Positions 57,501 to 64,000 of a stretch of 64,000 bases of DNA are shown one piece after another. The stretch is from Varanus komodoensis (Eukaryota; Chordata; Lepidosauria; Squamata; Varanidae): assembly GCF_004798865.1 (NCBI RefSeq), contig NW_025335873.1, forward strand, positions 1,920,880-1,984,879, read 5' to 3'. The notes under the pieces are model-generated. The model did no database searches, had not been told where the DNA came from, and saw nothing but the letters and a program-made list of their open reading frames with translations. Both the position numbers and the translations under genes were made by a program. How positions within the stretch are numbered: position 1 is the stretch's first letter; each line of letters begins with the position of its first letter.

Positions 57501-59319
57501 TTTCCCCTCTGAGCCAGCTGAGTTTTCCTCACAGCCACAGAGGTGGCTTCAAAACATGAACGGACTTTTGAGATATCGAAGGTATCCCAGAAGCTGGGAA
57601 GGCACATACAGAAAGTCCAGTGAGAGCTTTTATCTGCCATCAGTTTCTTCACCTGCCTTGCAGCCACAAGGCGAGCAAGAACAATCCAAATTCGATGAAA
57701 AACAAATTGATAAAAAGGTTAGAACCAGCAACTGTCACCAGCAGCACCAATTAACCAGCTGTCCTTCCAGATCAAACTGTGGTTGAGAAATAACAAAAAT
57801 CTTCAACGAAGAAGATGAAGTTGAAGTCTTTGTTCTTATATGTTATATCATGTTAGGTTGCAGAATAATAGAGTAATGTTACTCTATCCGATCGGATCTG
57901 TTGGAAGAATGGTTCAGCCGGTAACGCATTGAACTTTGCTAGTGTCGAAAAGCCAGGGTAGTTTTTCAGAGCCATGAGGAGATCTTCTGGTCTATGGCTT
58001 GTTGGAAGAAAACTAGAGACTGCTGAGTCGGCTTACCTTTAGCAATCATCTGTAGAGAAGGGCTGCTTTTGCTGTGAGAACAAAACCGTTTGCCAACTTA
58101 GCTTCTAAGAGGAGGGGTTAGCATCTATTCACTGGCAACCCTTGAAACAAAGGGAGAGAGGAATTGCATACAATCCATGGCAATAAGTGTTGGGTTTGTT
58201 GTCTTTCATGAGCAGGATTGATGCATCGCCCATCCGGGCAACTTTGGAGACACACTAGCATCCCCAGCCCATTTAGGGCAGCAACACGGTCACGGGGAAG
58301 GGGAAGGGAAGGGTTCTTCGGCTTTTTAGAAATGAAAGAATATATCTGTACCCCGTTTTGCAAATGCACTGGGGCAATGCACTGTGCTGTCCCCGTCACA
58401 TTTTCTGGCAACCACATGCTCTCCTCGCCCCTTTCCATACTCACTTTCTTTAAAATAGGGTTGTTCTTAGGAGATGGGGTCCTTTCTGAACAAACACTCT
58501 GGCTTTGAAGTGTATGTGAGAACTCCATGATCCACAAGTTCTGGAATTCCAGCGGCTTAAAGGTCCCCGACGGTTCTTTTAGCTAGTCTAGAGTCTGCCT
58601 AGCAAGCCTCTCCTGGGGAATCATGGAGGATGATTCTTTGCAAATGGGTGCAATTAACATCTTGGGTTTGAATTTTGGGGACGGGGAGGGAGAGGCCTTT
58701 CCCTCCTGCTTTACAAGGCCATCAGGGTCACTTGGGAACCCCTAGAGGAGGGCACCCTCCGTGGCCACCCCTCAGTCCATAACCTGGCGGCAACGCGACT
58801 GTTCTTGCAGCAGCCCGTGTCCTCGTCATTTTCACTCCCTGCTCGCTTGCCAAATGGAGAGCCTGTGAATACACAGCTCTTCCTCTCGATCTGCCCCCCT
58901 CCCCAGGCCAGAGTGAGGTGGTGGTGAGGCTTGCAGCAGTGAAAGGAAAAGCAGTGGGGTGGGGGGTCGTCAGTGGCCCCACAATGGGACATGAGACCAG
59001 CCTGGCTCTGCACACCGCATCCTCTTCCTACCACCGAAAATGACAGAACCAGACGTCCCTAAAATGTGCACACCGAAGGCGGAGCATCCGCTCTCTCTCC
59101 GCCGACTTGTCCCGCGCAAAAGCGGCAGGTTGCAGCCCCGCAGATCAAGGCGTCGGCTGCTCATTTCTCTCGCTCCCCCCTTTGCACTGTGCGTGTGTTG
59201 CACAAGCAGAAGGGGGCTGTGAGCGGCTTTGCCACTAGCTGAGCACCCTTTGGCTTGTATCCCCCCAAAAACCCCACTTTCGTGCTCTTTACTGGTGACT
59301 TTTGTCCTTGATGGGTTCA

Positions 59320-59830
59320 GCATCTGAATGAGACATTATTATATCACATAGAGGGAGCTATTAAAGGGAAAGTGGTGTACATTCTCTGCCGAACAATGCC
59401 AGGTTTTGCTAATTCTCTCATGCGTTATTGGCATTTGGGTCCCATCTGGCTGGCACAGTTTGCTCCAGTGTCTCCTGCCATTATGTTACCGTTTGTTGAA
59501 TAATATTTTTTCCCTTCTCTGCTTTATCCACCTCCACTCCCCTTCCCTTTCTTTTCTTCTCTCTCTTAATAGTCTCCCAAAGGCCGAACTGAATTTGCTT
59601 GATAGAGTAATGTCAAATGTGTGCAAAACAAGACCAATAAAAAAACCTAATGCATTTCCTGGGCTTTGTCTGTCAATCTCTCCAGTGCCTAACATTTTCC
59701 ACTCTAAAAACCACTTAAAACACATCTGCAACAATTCCCCACAAAACAACCACTTGTTGGCTAATTGTGCCGACCTGATTGCCTGTCCCCATTTCGTCTT
59801 TTCTTATCGTTTGCATTTGGAAGGCTCTAT
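59320..59830. promoter_or_regulatory. candidate conserved non-coding element
   Basis: About 500 bp of balanced, non-repetitive sequence without homopolymers, CpG clusters or recognisable transposon parts. It stands out from the GC-rich, repeat-scarred neighbourhood. Homeodomain-type TAATTG-like cores occur (GGCTAATTGTGCC). No splice-bounded open frame is seen. The call is by texture only; conservation was not tested. Confidence 0.3.
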
Positions 59831-60334
59831 TCTGCCTGGAACTGGAAGGTCCCAAGCCCCTTCTGCTCCAGACTGGAGTACGCAGCAATGGGAGGCCGCT
59901 CTAGGTGGGGCTCAGCACCCGGAAGGATGAGCACCTTTATTTTAATTCCTGGCAACATGGAAGGAGACCTGGTGCTTTCCATTTCTGCACTGCTGAGTTG
60001 CTTTGATGACCTTGAGAACGAGCGTTGCTGAAATGCAGGCCAGTGTTTGCAGATCGGTGGTGCTTTTTATGCTTTTTTGCATTGAAAGGGGGAATGCGGC
60101 AGAGCAGGGCAGCTTTCTTCAGCTTTCAGGTAGCGCAGGACATCCTGAAGGAGGGAGCGAAGGGAAAGGGCAGAAATTGCCAAGCAGCTGCTGCAGATCC
60201 CGTGTTCCATCTGGCATAATAGCCTACATAGATGAGGCTCAGATGACGCGATGGCCACGCTGAAGGCGTCGAGGGGGAGCTGTCACTAAGCTCGGGGTTA
60301 GTGTGTCGTCTGAACCCAGCATTCCGCAATGCCA

Positions 60335-60480
60335 TGCACATCTCAGGTGTCTTTACAGCAACCTGGTAAGGTAGGGCAGTATTAGTGTCCTTCCATTACC
60401 ATGTGAGGGAGTGGACAGTCAGGCGGCTGTGCTGGGGATTCATAGCAGAGGCACAGTTCAGTTGGGAGATTTCCTTGTCA
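60335..60480 (-). repeat. MIR-like SINE, antisense, diverged
   Basis: TTACAGCAACCTGGTAAGGT, AGGGCAGTATTAGTGTCC, TTCCATTACCATGTGAGG, GGGGATTCATAGCAGAGG: order as in reverse-complement MIR. Confidence 0.55.
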
Positions 60481-60984
60481 CCTTTTAGGTAGAACATTAC
60501 ACTAGTTCTCAGTGAGGCTTTGTGTCGGTGGAGAGGTTAGAACTGACAGAAGATGGTGGGTTTTGAGGGGGAACTATGAGGAACAGGTAGCCTCATCTTA
60601 TCACAGTTCTGGAAAAGGCTTCCAGGCAGGGGGAGGGTAGTAAGGCAGAGTGGGCAGAGACCATAGGCTGGGGACACGCCGTCACAGGGGCTCCTTATCC
60701 ATGGAAACTTTTATCCTGAGCCCCACACGAGCTCTCTGTGGTTCTGAACCTCATGCCCAAAATAGCTCCCCTGCCACAGGGCTCGGGATAAAAGCTGCAG
60801 TCCGTGCGGAGCCCCACCGATCCAGGAACTGCTTGCCGGGTTTCTTCAGCCCACAAACCGAGACGTGCCTGCGTGCCAGGCCCCGGTGCCCTCGGGGAAC
60901 CATACGGCCCAAGGCGGCTCCCGGGTCAGCGGTGGCCGCGCAGCCAGTGGCGCTGGCTCCGAAGCGAGCGGCTCATGTAACCAC

Positions 60985-61004
60985 GAGGTCAGCCCGGTGA
61001 CCTC
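60985..61004. promoter_or_regulatory. palindromic nuclear-receptor half-sites (IR6)
   Basis: GAGGTCA-GCCCGG-TGACCTC: exact 7-bp inverted arms containing AGGTCA half-sites with a 6-nt spacer, in a CpG-rich patch. The half-site is established for nuclear receptors; binding at this spacing is inference. Confidence 0.3.
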
Positions 61005-63099
61005 CCCCCGTGCCCTCTCCCGAAGAGAGCCGAGGGAGAGCCAGGGGCCGGGGTCGCCCTCGTCTATGGTTACCAGAGGCCAACAAAACATACCTGTCCT
61101 TTCAGCGGCCTCCACGATATCTAAGCTGGCTGCCGGTTCAGGCGGGGGGGAGAGGGGGGCGGGCAGGAGGAAACCCCCAGAAGTGCCCAACTGACCACCG
61201 CTATTAAGCAGATGGGATCGCTGCGCATCGAAGGCAGGTCTTGTGTGGCTCTCTTGTCCTCCTCCACCGCCCCGCTTTGAGGACTCGTCCCCTCGGGGCA
61301 GCCTTTGTTCTCGCCATGCCGGCCTCTTCCCTCAGGTTGTTCCCATGGCAGGGAGCACCATCAAGGCGAAAGAAAGGCCCCTTTCAGCGCTGAGAAGTCC
61401 CGAGAGGGTGCGAGGCCGATCCTTGTTGAGCGCTCAGACAAAGGCACCTTGTTAAGGGGGTCGCAAAAGGAGCTGCCTCCCCCCCACAGCCTGGGAAGCT
61501 CTTGCCCCCGGACTCCAGACCAGGCGGGGGAATTCGTGGGCCTTTCAGCCCCTCTGGGCGCAGGTTTGCACCCTCCTGAGCCCTGGGTGCGAGACGGATT
61601 CAGAGCCGCCAAGAACCGCTCTGGACCTTCTCACCTCAGTGGCTGAGTCGGTGCGCATGCCTTTCATGTCCAGGACTTGGTAGATGAGGCATCATCCTGT
61701 GTGTGTGTGTGGCGGGGGGGGGGGGCGGTGGAGAGAGATGGCCTTAGATAGGTGCATCTGGCCTTTGGAGAAATCATCCTGGGCACCACCACAAAATGGC
61801 CGCCAAGGGAGGTGCGACTGGTCACAAAGGGCACGGCGCATGCCCTGAAGCCAGGCTGGCTATTTCCCGACCCCACAGAAAAGGCAGGCATCAAATGAGC
61901 TGCGGGAAGCAGTGCTCGAGCCGCCAGCATCCATCTCCCCTTCCCTTCTGGCTTAATGCTCTGCAGCCGGTCCCCGGGGGCCAGAATTAACCCAGCATGC
62001 ATTAGAGCTGGCTGTTTATGTGCTGTGGCACAATATTCATGACACGTGAAGGATCTGATCTTTGCTCTCAGAAGGCTCCCCAGCTGCCCCCCCCCGCCCC
62101 CAGCTTGGCCGTCCCCTCACCTGAGGCATGACCCGTGTCGTGCCCACCGAGGACGTGGCATTCTTTGCCCCCTGGCTTTCACCTGCTGCTCTGTAAGGCG
62201 GCCTCCATGGGACGTGGCGATGGATGGACTCCATGAAGGCCATTCCGCCCATGTTGTGCAGACAGCCCTGACCTTGGGATGCGCAGGGCAGAGCGGAAGC
62301 CGTGCAGAACAAGGTGCGTTTCCATACAAGGCAGGCTAAGAGAATTCCCCCTTCCACGCCACAACCCTAGCTGGGGAATGGGGGACCAGAAAGCCATGCC
62401 AGTCCAGCAGAGTCCAAACCAGTGCAACGTTTGGCGCATCCGTGCGGCTTTGCTTGCACACGTCCACCTCGGAACGCCCCACGCAGCCCCGCTGCCCCCT
62501 CTCTTCCTTTCGCTGTCAGCCAGAAGTGACTCTGGAACCCCCAGCTGTAGGTCTTGGGGTGGCAGGCAGCTGTGGACCGGCCTGCTTGGCTCCCACCTGG
62601 AGCAAGCCAGTGGCTCCAACAGGTGCTTTGCCTTGGAACTGCAGAGTTGAGCGGCAGCACACTTTGGCCTCTGCCATCGGCTAAGACGCCAAAGAGCGCT
62701 TGGGCAGGCACACTTACCTCTTGGGAAAAACTCCATGGGCAGGGGGAGATCAGCCCGGCCCTATTCATCGGCTCCAGAAGAAACAGCAGGTCTCCCCAAC
62801 CCCATTTGGCTGCAGGGAAGAACTCGATTAAGAATCCTGCCATTTCAACCAGTGGCTGACGTCACTTCTTCCTCTTCCCTCCCCAGGATTTCTCCTCTTG
62901 TGTTGTGTCTCTTAAATGGTCGGCCTGTACACAGGGGCAGATGTTATGGCTCTTCAGGAACCGGCATGGAAATGTTTCTTGGCTCAAGAGCAGGGGGAAC
63001 ATGCTTCCAAAAAAGAAAGGACCTGCAGGATGCTTAGCGAAAGACTGTTTCCCGAGCTACCAAGTGTTAAGGGACACATTCCTTGCCCCTACCCCAGTC

Positions 63100-63335
63100 T
63101 CTGGGGATATTCCCACTCTCCTGCCCCAGTGCTTCTTCCCTTTCGGCACCAGGTGAAAACCTTTTTATTCTCCCACTATTTTAATTGCTAATTTGTTTTG
63201 ATCTGTGGTTTCGTGTCTAATGCTGTGCTACTTTGACTTTTATCTTATTTCATTGTTGTGGTTGTGAACCATCCTGAGACTTCTGTGATGGGATGGTATA
63301 CAAAAGTTTTGAATAAATAAACAAATAAAACAAAT
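63100..63335 (+). repeat. L2-type LINE C-terminal end and 3' tail
   Basis: Encodes [14 protein letters not shown] before a stop, matching [14 protein letters not shown] at the end of the L2 frame at 32.4 kb. This is followed by the 3' UTR and GTGAACCATCCTGAGACTTC ... GGTATACAAAAGTTTTGAAT and (AAAT)n. Sense. Confidence 0.85.
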
Positions 63336-64000
63336 GTTTGCCTCCTGAAACAGCCAAAAGGCAGGGGAGGGGATGCTTAGAAACGGAACGGGTGAAAGGC
63401 AGGGGTTGGCCTGCCGGCTTGGGTGGGGCAGGTGCCCTTGCTGCGTTTGGTAGCCAGGCCCAGAGGGCTAAACGGAGCTGCTGTGCCTTTAAAGAAAGCC
63501 AGAAAAGAGACTTTTTCTTCACTGTGCTGTCGGGGGCCCAGCAGTGCATGGCGAGGAAGATGCCGGAGGCCACCTGCGGAGATCCTGAGCAGCTGGGAAG
63601 ATTACCCTTTCCACTAGACCAGAGCCATTACCGTCTTCCAATATGCTATCACTTCCGCTAGGAGAACCAGTAGATGAGTTATCGATTGAAAGTGACCCTG
63701 GAGGAGGCCCCTTCCTTCCAGCCTGAGAAGCGTACAGATCAGTCCCGCTGGCAACACGGCGAGCCCGAGGTGGGAACTGAGCGGAAGGTCAGCCGGCAGC
63801 TGCCTGTTGCCCAACAGCCTCGGGACGGGGTCCTGCCGGCCACCCGGGGGGCAGCGCGAGCAGCGGGGCACTGAGGTTGCCGGGGGTGCCTCAAGGAGGG
63901 TGTGCGCAGGCCATATGAACACTCCAAACATTGTATTGGGTTTGTAGCCATTTTAACCCACCGTGGTGTGGCCTCGCAGCCCTCCATCCCATACTTGGAC
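63336..64000. other. non-coding upstream flank, region 5
   Basis: Last 665 bases of the window. Open frames of about 60-107 codons on both strands without recognisable domains; no repeat named. Confidence 0.5.

Larger units (their letters stand above)
52670..59300. other. non-coding upstream flank, region 3
   Basis: No exon supported. Contains an L2-type tail (53.80-54.02 kb), a MIR-like SINE (54.39-54.57 kb), a run of 13 G (54,369-54,381) and GC-rich sequence at 55.3-57.2 kb with many chance open frames on both strands. Nothing recognised at 57.2-59.3 kb. Confidence 0.5.
59831..62880. other. non-coding upstream flank, region 4
   Basis: No exon supported. Contains an antisense MIR-like piece (60.34-60.48 kb), a CpG-enriched patch (about 60.83-61.09 kb) and a (TG)n/G-run at about 61.70-61.73 kb. 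Open frames in this GC-rich part overlap on both strands and show no domain. Confidence 0.5.

Noticed and set aside
44600-64000. search for exons of ASS1, the upstream neighbour in human
   Set aside because: None of the conserved ASS1 peptides I looked for by eye is present; the interval is about 78 kb in human, so absence within 20 kb is not surprising.
1-64000. CRISPR arrays, prophage or bacterial operons
   Set aside because: The DNA is vertebrate (split exons, LINEs and SINEs); no regularly spaced repeats with unique spacers were seen.

Overview
The window is vertebrate nuclear DNA, most likely from a non-avian reptile and probably a squamate. The single recognisable gene is FUBP3 (far upstream element binding protein 3). 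The repeat background is L2 LINEs (one with a long open frame), CR1 LINE tails, MIR-like tRNA-derived SINEs, hAT-type MITEs and a DIRS-type fossil. That mix fits lizards better than birds or mammals. The species call is inference; the gene call rests on clear protein similarity.

Layout. FUBP3 lies on the minus strand. A CpG island and promoter sit at about 43.69-44.54 kb. The last bases of coding exon 1 and its splice donor are at 43,978-43,985. A run of 100 N (43,986-44,085) covers the rest of exon 1, including the start codon. Exons 2 to 12 follow toward the left: 33,688-33,793; 18,262-18,295; 14,928-14,977; 13,690-13,761; 12,393-12,450; 8,795-8,957; 7,861-7,959; 6,759-6,863; 6,298-6,400; 5,231-5,331; 3,296-3,437. 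All reading phases join cleanly and all introns are GT-AG. These exons encode the N-terminal segment, KH1, KH2, KH3 and the first half of KH4. The rest of KH4 and the C-terminal tyrosine-rich activation region lie beyond position 1.

Introns. Intron 1 (10.2 kb) and intron 2 (15.4 kb) carry most repeats. Intron 2 holds an L2 LINE copy with a 351-codon open frame on the opposite strand (31.35-32.69 kb). It also holds a broken DIRS retroelement (22.3-23.6 kb), a second DIRS terminal-repeat-like piece at 26.07-26.53 kb, and a hAT MITE with a perfect 8-bp target duplication (33,348-33,572). Intron 6 holds an older hAT MITE (11,844-12,099). Intron 1 holds a perfect 18-bp-stem hairpin (40,331-40,379).

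Right third. From about 44.6 kb to 64.0 kb I find no supported coding exon. This is the upstream flank of FUBP3. It contains MIR-like SINEs, L2 and CR1 tails, several GC-rich patches, and at least two stretches (about 48.23-48.50 and 59.32-59.83 kb) that look like candidate conserved non-coding sequence by eye. No RNA gene, CRISPR array or bacterial feature is present. I did not find a convincing undescribed system. The most useful leads are the assembly gap over the FUBP3 start, the retroelement promoter-like sequences lying in FUBP3 sense orientation in intron 2, the perfect hairpin in intron 1, and the candidate conserved elements upstream.
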